Assembly: GCA_013398295.1 (NCBI GenBank)
Contig: VZSF01006991.1
Location: forward strand, 8,866 to 72,865
Direction: 5' to 3'
Source: Chionis minor
Lineage: Eukaryota > Chordata > Aves > Charadriiformes > Chionididae
DNA: 64,000 bases
A model generated the notes under the pieces. That model was given only the letters and a program-made list of their open reading frames with translations. It was not told where the DNA came from and searched no databases. The translations under genes and the position numbers were made by a program. Shown one piece after another: positions 13,517 to 27,181 of this stretch. The stretch's first letter is position 1. Each line of letters starts with the position of its first letter.

Positions 13517-16500
13517 ACGTTACGGAGAAGCTGAGTAGCAAAGCAAGTCTGTTGAGATTGTTACTCGTGTAGTACTTGAGAGGGGTTTGTAGAAAGTGAC
13601 TGCAAGTTGGGGAGGTGAAAATAGAGATCGGTACATTTAGGAGAAATAGAGCAGTGGTGAGAATTTGAATTTCTTTCAGATGATGTGGTGGTGGCTGGAT
13701 AGCCTGAAGAGGGCAAGAGTTATATGAAAAGCAGTTCGATTTCTTCTTGAATGTACATTTAAACATAAAAAGAGACAATTATTGAGGTTGGGGAAAATGT
13801 ATGCTGCAGTTGCGAAAGATGGAATATATGCAGTATTATGGGTGTAAGACACTATTGCCAGTTTTCTGAGAGTCAAAGTAGTAGGAAATACTGAAGAAGA
13901 AAGATGCAAGAGAATAAAGAAATAGTATTATTAATCCCTATGAAGTATTTACTAGTGATACGGGTAGCAACAATAGTGTTACAGAATGAGGAATCAGGTG
14001 TTGACACACCTAAAAGCCCACCTTTTCTTTATTGGTAATAAGGGACATTAACTTCTTGATGTGGTAGAAAAACAGGTCTGATCATCTGCTGTTACACGAA
14101 TCTCTTAATGTTATTTTTCTTTGGGACCCTCGCTTCCTTGCTGGCAAGGGGCACTTGCACCTTCGCTTGTGTTCCAAGAATATGAGGGAACAGTAAATCT
14201 CCCCACTTGTGGTTACATCAAGAACTACTGAATAAAAGGTAGCACTAAATTTTTTTCTGGTGTTTTGTCATATGGCAGAGCATACTCTCTCATGAAAGAT
14301 TAAATTACAGATACCGCTGACATATGTTACTGTTCAGGAGGTTCTTGTTTCTTTGTGTATTTGGAGGAGGGTTATCCAAATCATAATTACTTGTCTGCTG
14401 CAGCAGCAACCACTTTGCAGTATCCTTTGATGGGAGGCAATCTGGAGTCACAAACGAAAACAATACTTCATTTTTATAGATGTCTGTTCTTAGTGGTGTG
14501 GTTTTGTGTTCTAAACACAGCTTAATTGTCACAGCGTTGGATACTTTAGAACTGAACTTAGAGAACTGTGATGTAAAGTACTAAAATACTCTGCTTAGAA
14601 TTAGACATTGTTGCTGTTTAAAAAGTACTTCCAGCTAATCGTTCTTCTCAAGGACTTCTTCAGCAGTGACAGTATTTAAGAAGAGACAGCAAAATTAGAA
14701 CAGTTTTGAAAGACAGCCTACAAGCAGATATAAATCTGGTCCTTCAAGTTGTTACAATTTAAGAAGGCAAAAATGTAGTCATAACAGTAGCCTAATATTT
14801 ATAGCTTCTTTATACTGAAGTATGCATATACTGTATGTGTAGATGAAGTTCACTTAACAGAAAGAAAATCTGAACAAGAATTCCCTCCCCCCCTCCACCC
14901 CTCGTGATTTTTTCAGGTTAGAGAAAGTGAGGAGAAGGATAACAGTTTTATTACAACAAATAGAATTATGCTCTAGGTAAGATCATTGATCGTAAACACC
15001 TTACTGTATCTTGACAGATACGATGTTGGTGATTCATTCGAGTTGAAGTTAGAAAAATAAGAAAAAATAGTTAATATATCAACAGTTAACAGCTTGAAGC
15101 ATTAATGTATTAGTAATTTAAAATTATGTAATATACATTAATATTCTGTAGAGTTATGTGAGGTACTACAGGAAATTGGCGATCAGTTTACCTTTCCTCA
15201 AGTAAACACACAAAAGAGTGGAGAGGATGGCCAGTTATTGTTCCATTCACATTTTAGTCATCATTTTGGCCAAAGCAACCAAAATAATAAGCCTGTTTCA
15301 AGGGAAGGTCTTTTAATGTGTTGTGGTTTTTTTAGTCAGGTCTATTTGTCATATTTATATAAAAGGAAATAAAGTGCATTTGAAGTATTTATATTCTTAC
15401 AGAAACTTTTATTTTTTCATTTGAATCTCAGAATGTATGGATGATACTACTAGTCCAAACAGAAGTAATTTTGACCAGAAGATAATGGTACATATGTAAC
15501 CTCCCTGTAAATAGGCTATAAATCATTGGCAGCCTAGTGGTGGTGGTGAGGTAGTTATTTTTGTAATTTGGATGACTGGTTAAGGGTAAAAAAAAAAAAT
15601 TGGACATTTATGTTCAAAGTCAAATTTTGAAAATTATTTCACTAATGGGTGAGGGATCTGATTTTTCTCCTATTGGCGCTTGTTCATACTAGTATGGTAC
15701 AATCAAATTTTTTTCCTACCTCAATGAATTTCTTTTAGCCTTTTAGCAAAAGCATTTTTAAGAAGTCATTTTCACTTTTAGAAACTAAAAAGCTTTTTAC
15801 AGTGAAATCCAATAATCTGGTGTTCTGTTAGACAATGCAAGTACAATATTTTCATTAATTCAAGTTTCATGATGCAGTGTTACTTGACAACTTATTAACA
15901 AAGAGTCTAGCTTATGAGCAGATTATTTTGAGTATCATGAAAGTTTGTCTTAATTCAGTGTTTCTATTTTAGTACATGTAGCAACATAAAAAAAAAGTGA
16001 ATATCTTCTTTATTGAAGAGTATTTTCTGTTACTTCCATTAAGTGGTTTTGATCATAAGTGCTACTAGTATTCTCACTAAAAGAAAATATATTGAATTGG
16101 GGATGTATCTTTCCTCCCAACAGGTGTTTATATGCTATGTGTCTGTGTCTCTCTGTTTTTTCGCTTGTCTTCAAAAATCTAGTATAGAAATTACCACAGA
16201 CTGCCAAGATTGTCATTCTTACTGACCTTTACCCTCAAATCCTGTGTATACTCAGGTAATCAGGAGGACATTTCCACTTTTAAAAAAAGTGGATGTGTAC
16301 ACCTTGTTGAAACAAGGTGTTAGAGCATACTTTTTAACTCTCTGTATTTTGCAAAGATATTTTTAGCTCATATTTCAGGATAATGGGGATGTTTTAAATA
16401 GTAAACACTGGTGTCTATTTCAGATTAAAAACTTTGCATTTTAGTATTTTTAACTACTTGATATTAGTTAAAATTTGCTTTGCTTAGAGTAAAGATTACA

Positions 16501-17760
16501 TTATTTCAGTGTGGTTTTTGGTATCTTACTTTGCCTGATAAGAATAGGATTATTCAGACCCTTTGGAGACACACTTCTTTTGCTGCCCCTTCTTGCTATC
16601 ACATTTGTGGTGTTACGGGTTGGATAAATTTTTATTGAAGGTGAAGGATGGAAATGCAGCTCTCCTATTCTGGGTAAATAAAACAAAACAAAAATCCACT
16701 AAAACTCAAACCAATCAAATTAATGTCTTCAAATAAACAAACAAACGAAAACGAGGCAGCACACTGGTGAAATATTGCAGGAAGGAGGACTATGTAGCAC
16801 TTGCGGAGTGTACCTGGATATCACTTGGTAAATGGCGCGTGTGTCTTTCTGAGCGGGGAATCAAAGACACAGCAAGACAGGCCCAGATACAGTTTGAGCA
16901 AACTGTGGAACATGGACGGTGAAAAAAATAGCAAAGTATTTTTTGGCTGAGCATGGCTAAAGAAGCCTTATTATGGACTTCTCAGGTTCATTTTCTTCTT
17001 TGTAGAGGTAGGCTTTTATACATTCTTTGTAAGTACCCAAGACTGAATCAAGATAAACTATAGAGAGCAGAATCTCACCTGTTTCTATTCAAGTGGTGAG
17101 TGGATGATGGAAACGGGTCACCAGCTCGGGTCAAGTAGGCAGCAATGTGCATTTGTGTAAGCAGTGCGGGTTTTTTTCTTTCTTGACTGACTTACAGGTG
17201 GAATGATATGTGCTGTCCTGAAGATTCTTTTGCTCTACTACCTTGTCGTATTTTTTTCTTTTGATTTATGGTTTATCGTTTATATCAACAAGCTAAAACA
17301 TGAATTTTCAACTCCTTTCCTGGGCCATTAAATACCTATATGTGCTTTCTCTATAGAAAGTGCTTCTCAGAGTTTGTGATGGCATACCACCAGATATATA
17401 TACAGTGTGTTGATTTATTTTGCAAAAATGGTGCTTTCTTGCAGCTAGGAGAGCTTGCAATTCTTGTCTAAATTTTTAGGCTTTAAAAAAATTCTGGTGC
17501 AACTCTTCCAGCTCTGTCAGACCTTTATTGTCCATGAATAAAGAGTCGGCTTAAAAATGAACTTTTATGGTATCCTTGTTTGAACACCACGGGATTAATT
17601 TCTGTTTCAGTAATTTTACTTCTCAGGGAAGTCTTCTCTAATGCTAGGGAAAACTGCATTTTTAGAAGACTGTCTGAATTTGTGAAAATATTCACTTTAT
17701 AGCCAGCTATGGTATGTGGGTTTCAAGGTCCCCATGTTTTCAAGCTAGCCAGATGCGGGG
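13517..17760. other. Non-coding stretch, no gene seen
   Basis: AT-rich, with no open frame of coding character. It contains a C-rich run near 14886 and the paired small hairpins at 16274-16320. I see no RNA gene or recognisable transposon here. Confidence 0.55.
16274..16320. repeat. Two adjacent inverted repeats
   Basis: The first is CCACTTTT (16274-16281) with AAAAGTGG (16285-16292). Six bases later comes ACACCTTGTT (16299-16308) with AACAAGGTGT (16311-16320), separated by only two bases. Both are perfect in their arms. No repeat family was recognised. Confidence 0.75.
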
Positions 17761-18090
17761 GTGAGGAGGAGCAAGACTTGGGCACATGACCCAATCTGGC
17801 CAACAGGATGATTTCATACCGTGAATGTCACATTCAGTATAAATTAGAAAGTTTGCTGAAGAGCTTCTTCTCTTCTGTGCTGGCTGCGATCATCAGAACT
17901 TTTTGCCCCAGCACCAGACCCTGGTGTATTTTATATTGTTATTGGGATCAATACTGGTTCTTTAATTATTTGGTATTATTTTATTAAATCCGTTTATATT
18001 TGAAACCCTCAGGTGTCCTTGTGTTTCCTGATTCCCCTTCCCAGGTGGGAAGGGGTCATTGGGTGATAGAATAATTGTCTAAACAACAAT
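17760..18090 (+). mobile_element. Probable solo LTR, ERVL-like, degraded
   Basis: The order of elements resembles avian ERVL-type LTRs. It has a 'ctggccaacaggatgatttcatacc' segment, a TATA-like 'agtataaatt' near 17837, a polyadenylation-type ATTAAA at 17983-17988, and a downstream 'cccttcccaggtgggaaggggtc' segment. No internal retroviral genes flank it, so it would be a solo LTR. Boundaries are approximate and I could not define a target-site duplication. Identification is by recalled family resemblance, not a search. Confidence 0.55.
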
Positions 18091-18304
18091 AAATTGTTGT
18101 GGATTCTTCGAACCATAATAAACAGTCATAGAGTTCTGATAACAGTTGGAGGATTCCTTGATTGGGCAAATAAAAATCATTATCATGGGGAATTTTTTTG
18201 TTAAGGAATTGGACTTGTTTCTCTTATTCCTGTATATTCTTTTTATGATCCTTCTTGAACTTTTCAGATGTAATTAACATACCCTGGCTGCTCCCCTCCG
18301 CACT

Positions 18305-18334
18305 CCCCCCCCCCCCCCCCCCCCCTTTTTTTTT
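18305..18334 (+). repeat. C21-T9 homopolymer tract
   Basis: Twenty-one C (18305-18325) run directly into nine T (18326-18334). Read on the other strand this is A9-G21. The tract length is likely to be unreliable in the assembly. Confidence 0.95.
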
Positions 18335-19437
18335 GTTGCACTTTTTTTCAAGGTGTCTTTCTATCTAGGTCTGCTTCGGCCAGAATAATTTTACATCTCC
18401 ATTATATTTTTGTTCAGATTTGAATTTATACAGTAACACACACACAAACTATTTTCTATTGATGTGAGAATTACTCAACTTGATACCAGAAGTTTAGCAG
18501 CCCTAGATGGAGAATAAAATGAAACCATAGTTTCCTTCCTGCTTATGTTCTTACCGTTCCAATCACTTTGTGGAACAAAAAATAATTCTTCAGTGTAATA
18601 TTGGGCTAACTTTCTCCATTGTATTATAAAGTGAAATGTTCAAGTAATCTTGAAATTTTGACATTACATGGTTCTTAAGCTGGTATGCTATAACTTTGTT
18701 TTTATTCCTGTGTTTGTTATGAGTTAGGGAATCGTAAGATTCTGTATCTGTGACTGTAGATATGCTGGGTACTGTTCAGAACCACAGTGCAGGTAAAATA
18801 ACTGTAAGGATTAGGAAGAAATCTGAAAAGAAGGCAAGGAGATCAATAGAACTTTGTCATCAGAAAAATGAAAGGAACCCAGTATTTTCAAAATTTGCCA
18901 TTCTCCTGTTTGAAAACTTTTCTGAGAGATACTTTCATAGCTGATGTGAGAGACGTTTATGGTAGGGTCTGCTGATAAACCACTTCTTAATCTAGACGAT
19001 GCCACAATGTGATAGTTGGCTTTTAGGTTTCTTTTTTAAAAACCTCTTCAGTTTCTGTAGTCAAAATGGGAAAGAAAGGAAACAAAAATAGTAATGTTGC
19101 AAAACCAAATTTAAAAGGAAATGCAGAATTAAAATTACCTGGATGATTGTATTTTAGCTCCCTTGCACCTATGTGTTGTAAGAGAGAAAATTGCGTGAGT
19201 GTATGCTCCTTCTTCCCCCCACCCTCAAAGGATCTTGCTACTTTGAGGGCACAGAACATTGAGCAGTACTCATTAGCAAGTTTTATTTATATTTTCTGCT
19301 CTTTTTTTTTTCCTGCCTTATTTATTGCACATGATTCTTTTCCTTGGGAGGTTTTTATAGGGATGATTATCTTGGTATACAACTGTTTTGCAAACATAGA
19401 ATTTACCTTCATAGTTCCTGCTAATCGAGGAGGTTTT

Positions 19438-19495
19438 CATATTCCCATTTTATGAATAGGGAACTAAGGCCCAGAGATGAAGGTAAAATGTTTCC
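19438..19495 (+). mobile_element. MIR-like SINE fragment
   Basis: The segment 'attcccattttatgaatagg' followed by 'gaactaaggcccagagatga' matches the core of amniote MIR SINEs. In the consensus this reads approximately cccattttacagatgaggaaactgaggc, then cagagag. Only this short core is evident, as expected for such an old element in a bird. Confidence 0.55.
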
Positions 19496-22400
19496 CTTCG
19501 TTTAGGAAGGCCTGTATGATGTAATAAGGGCTTTATTTCTTGGGGCACCTTATACATGAAATCCCCTGAAGTATTCAGGTGCTGTTTATATAGATTTCTG
19601 TGGCGGTTACAGTTGCTGCTGCTGCTTTGTGAAACAGGCACCCAAGTACCATTTGGTCATCATGGGAGACAGAAAAGCAGCAGCACAGGCAGCTGAAAAT
19701 AATACGGTTTAAGGAACTTGCCACAGAGCAGAGATAGTACCCACTCATCAAGGACGGCATTCAGTAGCCTTCATCATCAGCGTGTCCTGCTGCTTCCCAG
19801 GGTTGTGTAGATCATTCCACCCTACCCAAGGAGCCCTACAGATACCTCCTTCCTCGCCTAATGCTGAATGACTGCCAGGGCAGTTCAGTGCACTGTACTG
19901 TGGAGGTATCAGTCCATAAAAAAATGAATGCGTGACTGTGTCTGTTGTTACAAAGCATTTGTAAAAGACAGCCAGTGTAAAATGATGCCAAATCTGCCCT
20001 TTTTTTTTTTTAAATGCTTTTGAATAACAAAATAGGAAATATAAATAATGTTTTAAAAACAATTTTCTGTTTGAAATAAGTTACATAGACAAGTACTTGT
20101 TTATACAGTTTGATTTAGAAATGTTTCAGTACAAAAAAGCAGTAACTTTTACTAGTCGGCTATTGTCTTTATTCATAAATATTCATAGTTAGTATGAGAC
20201 TAGGTTGACAGCAAATTAGTTCACCGTCCAATGTCAGTTGAATTTCTGCTTATTTATTGAACGTACAATAAAGCTAAAGAATAATACAGTATTTTTCAGT
20301 GGCAAAGTTTGTGTCTTACATATTTTTATGCTCAAGTTGAAGGAATTTATTAAAAATCTTGAAGACATCAATTTGTATAGATATTATCTCAAGTTTAAAA
20401 AAGAAAACTTGGGATCATGAGAAGGGATCCCTTGATTGATTGATGATAAGCCTTTGCTTTCCAGAACTATTAGGAAGTTCTTCTGCTAAATTCAGAAGTA
20501 CTCTTTAAAAAAAAAAAAAAAAAAAATTAAAAGCCCCACCCATCTGTATTTTGTAATAACAACAGAAATGTGTCAGGCTATGGTGTCACAGTATGAAAAT
20601 TCTTTGTAGATAACAATTTGGCTCTTATCCGAGGTCAAACCACAGTATTAGTTGACCTTCCTACTTAGGCATGATGCACTGAAAATCTGGTCTGTTAAAC
20701 TTGGGAGTCATATGATTGTCTAAATCCTTACTTCTCAGTCACGATGTTCCAGAAAAACAAGGCAGAGGCAATGCAATCAGGCTTAACAGTCCTACTGCTT
20801 TTAACCATTTCTGGATTTCTGTTAGGGAAGGTATAGCTTTTGGGAAAATTGTGACCTTTTTAAAATTAGTTGGCACTATTAAGCACCTTTCATCTGAAAA
20901 CTGGCAACTAACTGTGGATATTTATTAAATAATTAACTTTTTAGAAGACCTAGGCATACAGCAATACAGTGAAGTGACTTCTTGTAATTACCATAGGCTT
21001 ATAGTAACACTTCTAGTAACTTAAAATAATGTGTATCTTCATTTTTTCGCCAGTCATGCATTTAAATTGGCAAGTCTGTTACAGAGAGAAAACTATACCT
21101 TATTTTATGGCAATTAGTATATCAATTTACTTCACGTTCTCAAAGTGCTTATTAATTTTAGCTCAAAATAGATCAAATGTACCACATGTGACTGCTGTAT
21201 CATAATACTACTTATCTATTTTTAAATCTAAATGGACTCTGGGAAAGTACTTTGCAAACTTTTGGCTTCCATTGCAGAGCAGGTTTCCTATGTATTTCTG
21301 GGTAAAGTGGCTCCTAATAGGGTCCTGTATTACCCATTGGTTTTTCTGGCCATGTTTCAAGGCTTTTATGTTTATTAATCAAAAAAACTGAAATAAAACT
21401 CAGGTGAATTGTATAAATCTTTTTCAAAATGAGCAAGCTGGGAAGACTCCCATTTTCTTCATTTCAGTCCTGAAAATGTTCTGATACTGCAAAGGAAAAT
21501 GAGATGTGTGGTGTAAGTCATGAGCTCAGAGTTGTAGTGTGGTATTTTGTAATGTTTTTGTAAATAATGTAATTGTTTTGTAAATGTTTTCTTTGTGGAC
21601 TTATATTCAACACCAAAGAAATAATTGTTGTTTGCCTGCATGTATGTCATAAGCTTTTCAGAACCTATTAAATGTCTTATTAAAAATATATTGACTGACA
21701 GAAGGCAAACGGTCTTCACCTTTCTTCCTCTGTAATCACAGAGTCATGGATCAAAATTTATGTATGAGTTAATATTTCTTTTGTAATGCTCAATTGGGAT
21801 CTCTATCTTCACCGCATGAGGCCCAAGTTAAATGTTAGAACTTTTCTAGCAGGATCTCACCTCACCAAATTGTCATAGCCGTGAAAATGAATGAAGTAAG
21901 AGAGAATCTCCGAGGTGGTGAAGAATTTTAGTATTTTCTGGGTTGAAGGTGGCTGTAAATTAAGACAGATAAATCTAAGGAGAGTAGATGCAATGTTACT
22001 AAACTGGTTGGTTTTGTGGTTGTATCTGAGAATACAGTTGTGTTGTAGGCTAATGGTAGCTTGGCTTTTGAGCGTAAATCTGTGTAATTGCCATTTGTAT
22101 TAATTCAGTCTGAGAGTTACAAAGACAAAAATGCCAATGACAAGAAGCACCACAGAGATGATGTCAGTATTTAACAAAACATGATAAAGGAACATTAATT
22201 ATCTTTGCAGTCTGAACTGCATCATAATTTGGGTTCCAAGGGAGTACCCTTAGGTGACACACATTGACAAACACAATCCACAATAGACTGTGCATATTTT
22301 CATTGCTTAGCAAATGAGCCAAATAGCAATACTGATAATGTGGGTTTTCTGTAGTCGCTCTTCATGCTGCAGTCTTGTCTGGCTGAAGAGATAGCACCCT

Positions 22401-22553
22401 GATATCAGATTATTTTTTTTTAACTATTATTTCATATAAAGACATCAGCATGTTAGTGATGCTGCAGCCACTAAGTTTTACAACTTCAACTGCTCAATCG
22501 GTATTTTCAGTAACATCAGATACAAATTAAGGAGGACAGCAAAACAAATTTAA

Positions 22554-22569
22554 CAAACACTAGTGTTTG
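22554..22569. repeat. Perfect 16-bp palindrome
   Basis: CAAACACTAGTGTTTG is its own reverse complement with no spacer. It could bind a dimeric factor, but no function is shown and it may be chance. Confidence 0.95.
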
Positions 22570-25500
22570 AGGCATTCTTTTTTTCTCAGCATGCTCAAAG
22601 TGTATCTAGTTTGGTGTTTATATCCTGAGTCAGCTATTGCTAAGTCAGAAGCTGCTAAAATACTGAAGAGTATCAAAGACGTGGGTGGTTCATCTTTCAT
22701 TTATATACAGTTGGCAGTCAGTAATTAAATTCAGTTTTCATTTCGAGAATTGTAATGAAAATAGTTGAGGTAATGGGATTGTGTTGAATCAGTTTTTGGC
22801 CTTTGACCTTCTAAAATTAATGTCTAAAACAGAATTAAGGGTGGAACTGTATACAGACATGGAGTGTTGTCCTTTAAGTTTAAATTGCTGAAAAATTAGA
22901 GTGGTGAGCCGTTAGGCTTTTTTCCTCTTCTCCATGAAGAGTGATAGGGCAGACCTCTTTTTCATCTGGAAGAATTTTGTCTATGCTCTTGGGGACTTGC
23001 ATTGTACAACGTCTCTCATTTTTTTGTGTGATTCTGTTTTTTTTAATGAGGCCGTAGTTGGCCCCTGACTTTTTTTTTTTTTTAATATGAGACAATAAAA
23101 CTATTCAAATTGTTTGGGAAAATACTGGTGAAGATGCCTTTTCTTGCTTTATACCTTACACTCAAACTCAGGTTTTGCTTGCAGTAGTTGTTTCAGATGC
23201 AGAGCCCTCATCCTGTCGTTCCCGAGCTCCTTTTTTTCAGTTTTACCTCTGTCCCGTGTCAGCTCCCTAATGCAGTCTTGCATCAGGACTCAATTCCTCT
23301 CCTGTTAGTCCTTCCTCTGCTTTTTTTTTTTTTCCCCCTTTCCTGCCTTCCCTCCCAGTTCTGTTGCGAAATTTTTATTTTTGACTGAGTATCAGAGGCA
23401 TTCTAGTGAATTCTAATATCATATGTTCCCCGTGTTTGTATCATAGTTGCTCCTGAAGTGGAAACTTAGTGACAGAGAATAGGAAAATATTATAATTTTA
23501 AGCTGTGTATTTAACAGCTCACTATTTGTAAGCAAAGAAGAAACTGTAGTTTCCTTTATCTTTCTTATTTCATCCTATTGCATCAATAATTCATCTCAGG
23601 GTTGCTGGTGTAAATATTACTAACGTCTTTAAAAGATCTACTTCACTCTTTTGAATCCACGTATTTTCTTAGGTGGCGCTAATTTGGGCTTTATTTGTCT
23701 TAGGCCAAAAGTCAGACCTTACTAAATGTGGCTTTTGGTTCTGGATATTTTTTATTCTTTTAATCTGTAATATGTCCACTGATTTCAATTGTTTACTGTC
23801 AGAAGTCTGCTAATCCATTATCTTGGCTGATACCAAAAAAAAAAAAAAAGTTTGAACTTGAGAATACCAATTTAAGCATATGAAAAACTAAAATAAGTCT
23901 TATTTTTAATTTAAACAAAAGCCAGTCAATTTTATTTGAAATTGTTTCCATATTTAAACCTTAGTTTTACATTAAATTTCAGGCTACCAATTATTTTTAG
24001 ACTACACTTATAAATTAATGAAAACAGATGGAATGTATGATTAGAATTTTTGGCATATTGAGCAGTCAGGCTGAACTGAAAAATACTTGAATGTGTAATA
24101 TGTGGGACAAAATTATATCAAAGAGCTATCTGATTGCAAAACCAAGGGTGAAAAAGGATGCTTTGAAGAAAGGCAGAGAGAACATCTGAGCTTGGCCCCA
24201 GTGTACGGGATATGGGTATGCGGCCTCTTCTTGTCTTCCAAATGGCTGTGTCCCAGCCGGGTGTCTGTATACTTGTATGTCTGGATGTGAATTCACTCCT
24301 TTAAGTGCGTGAAACAAATAATTTCAGTAAAAAACTGACCAAATGAGAGGGAGGGAGAGAGATATTCAGGTTTTCAAAAACATTGCATAACATACATATT
24401 CATATAATGATGCTCATGTATGATGTTCAGAATTAAAATATTTACCAAGAAACATGGGTTGTAGTTTTTTTTATAGCATTGAGAAGAATTTGTTTTTGTA
24501 GGCAAGAAGACGATTTAAAGGTTCATGCAGAGTTTCTTGCCCTGCTATTTTCATATCTGTTCTAGGTGACTGACGGCATTTTGTTATCAGGGTTGTTAGT
24601 TATGGTTTTGTTTGGAGTTCTACTGAAAGTATGCTTTTCTTATCTGTATTCCTTGAACTGGTTGCTTTAAGTAGAACAAAATTTGTACCCAGGATATCAG
24701 CTTTGCTTTTCTTTTTGTTAGGGTGAGTATATACATATCCATTTTTCCTTAGAGGGAGGAAGGAAGGAAGAGAAACTTTGTGTTTCAGCATGAATGGCTA
24801 TGAGGCTGCAAGTTTTCCAGTAAAGTGTAAAGCTTTGATCTTCTGGCTGAAGTTGTTGTAATTAAAGAGCAAGAGAAAATGATTATAGGTTAGATTTATA
24901 ATTTTTTTTCCGTGTAGGCTGGGTAGAGTGTTAGGAAGGAACTCAATAAGCTACATCCAAGTGAATGAGTGTGAAGCAAGTGAAAGAGAAGGTGGAAACA
25001 GATTTGGTATCCCGTATTTGCTTTGGACAATTTGCCGGGTCTACTTTGTTAATTCTGTGAGATAACAGATTGATGAACTATATAGAATTTTAAATGCTAC
25101 GGTCTTGGTGGAAGGTGGTGATGAACATTAATGAGATGCTTTTAATAAAAACTGTTTTCGAATGTGAACTAGTGGTGTAGCTTTTCAGTTACGAGAGTAG
25201 AGCATGCTGCGCTGTTCCTAGAGTTCCTGAGCTGGGTTGTCTTACACAAAACAAAAGAGCTAAGATAGCTTCAGAGCTTGATATCCATATGGTAAATTTT
25301 TACTGGGTTTGGAATACTGTTCTCCATAGGGCCTGGTACTGCACGCAGACTAGTCCAATTGCTGCTGGACATAATTCAGAGTTACTGGAGCAGGCATCAT
25401 TAATGGAATATGGACTGCTGTTGTATTTAATCTGCTCTTAATTCACTGATGGACAGAGGTTCTTAATGAACATATACCTGAAGATAATAAGGAGGGTACA

Positions 25501-27159
25501 GAGATGTACTTAATCCAGTGATTGTGGCAAGTGAATCTCCAGAAGGAACAAAAAGTGAGCAGGTTATTAACTGTTAGCAAAATCCAGATGAGTAATGAAT
25601 CTTCTAGTGCTGCTTTTGTTTTAACTAAGGAAAGGGCAGCATGATTTGAGTTCAAATAATTTCCTTCATGATCATCTCCTGCCTATTTCCTCCTTCCTCT
25701 TTCTACCCATCTTTCCATATGTACATTTTAGCCCTGCAACATCCTTAGCACCTTGTTAGGTTCAGAATTGGATCATTCAGGACTAGAGTAATGTGTTCGC
25801 ACATTGATGTGTTTTCCAGGACTTGTCTATTCATTCTACCCTCTGAAATGTTCTGTAAGAAACTGTATTCCGTGTGCCAAAGTAGTATTTTACTTTGGTA
25901 GATGTAGTAGGGATTGCATGGGTTTAAGGCACATGTGAAGAGCTAATTCAAATGTATATTTCAAACTGAGTAGAACTTACAATCACTTTCAACGTGGAGT
26001 CACAAAAGCCATTCATCTCCAGAACTCAGCCATGTTTGACATCCCAAATGCCCAACAAACCCTTCAGGAACCACGCTGAGTTGCATTAGGCAGCATATTA
26101 GTGTTGTTAAGCTTTCACAACTTTTCAGAAAAATTAGGTACCGGAAGCATTTTTGAAAATGGCAATAATAACATTGTTTGCCTTATTTGCCTGATAAATG
26201 AGTTGATATTTTATTCTGCAAGTGTTGTCTTTACAGAGGCAAAGGAACGGAAATGTCGAAGTAGGTTACCTAATAATATATAAGCAGTTGTTTTCACTTC
26301 AGATAAGTATTCATTTCGGCTTTCATTTCTGCGTAATTTAAGTATTGGTTTTTTTCTATCATATAAGAAAGGTGACGAGAGGGCTCAGTATTTGCAATTA
26401 CTAAGTTCGTTATTGTGATATTTCACTTAAATGGGATGTCATATGCTTCCCTCCCTTTCCCCTTGCAAGAGTGAGGTAAGGTGGATCTTATAGTGGAAAT
26501 AAGTTCAAAAATTCACCCGACGTATTGCAACTAGTACTTCATTTTGGCAGTTTTCTTGGGTAGAGTTTAACTTGAGAGGAATTGGAAGAAAACCAGAATG
26601 TTCCCACATGCCATGTGATTCCCAGAAATAACAACTCTGTACTGGCGTTGTTAGGAAAAGTTATGAGTATCTGAGAGCAGATCTAAGTGAAACATGCTTG
26701 TTCTTCCAGGAGGAAGAAAAGAAGCCTCTGGCTAGTTAGAAAATTTTACGCATTTTTCTCAAAACAGTTCATGTAAATTAAAACAATAAATTCAAGGGAT
26801 AACGTGTCTTCTAGCTCTGCCAGATTAGATGGATTTTTGCTTCCCAGAAATTAGAAGAGACCACATGATGCTATCGTAAGGTAGACTTTACCTATTCAAA
26901 ACTTTTCTTTTTTGTTTTTTTTTAATAGTAATCATGAACAGGATGTCTGTATCACTGCAAGATTAAGAATAACATTAGTGGGAATCCCCTCAGTGGTAAA
27001 GATCTGTGCAGGCAAATTCTCTGTTTCCCTGTGTACAATCTGCCCTGGAGGTGTGCAGTGAAGCTGTCACTTGTTTCAGACACACGCATTTCTGGCACTT
27101 CAGACTTTTTGGCAGAGAGATCTCATTTAAGGATGAAAATATTTGGACATTTGTCATTT

Positions 27160-27181
27160 GTCACAATTCTCAAATTGTGAC
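27160..27181. repeat. 9-bp inverted repeat, 4-nt loop
   Basis: GTCACAATT (27160-27168) and AATTGTGAC (27173-27181) are exact reverse complements around a four-base spacer. No function is assigned. Confidence 0.9.
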
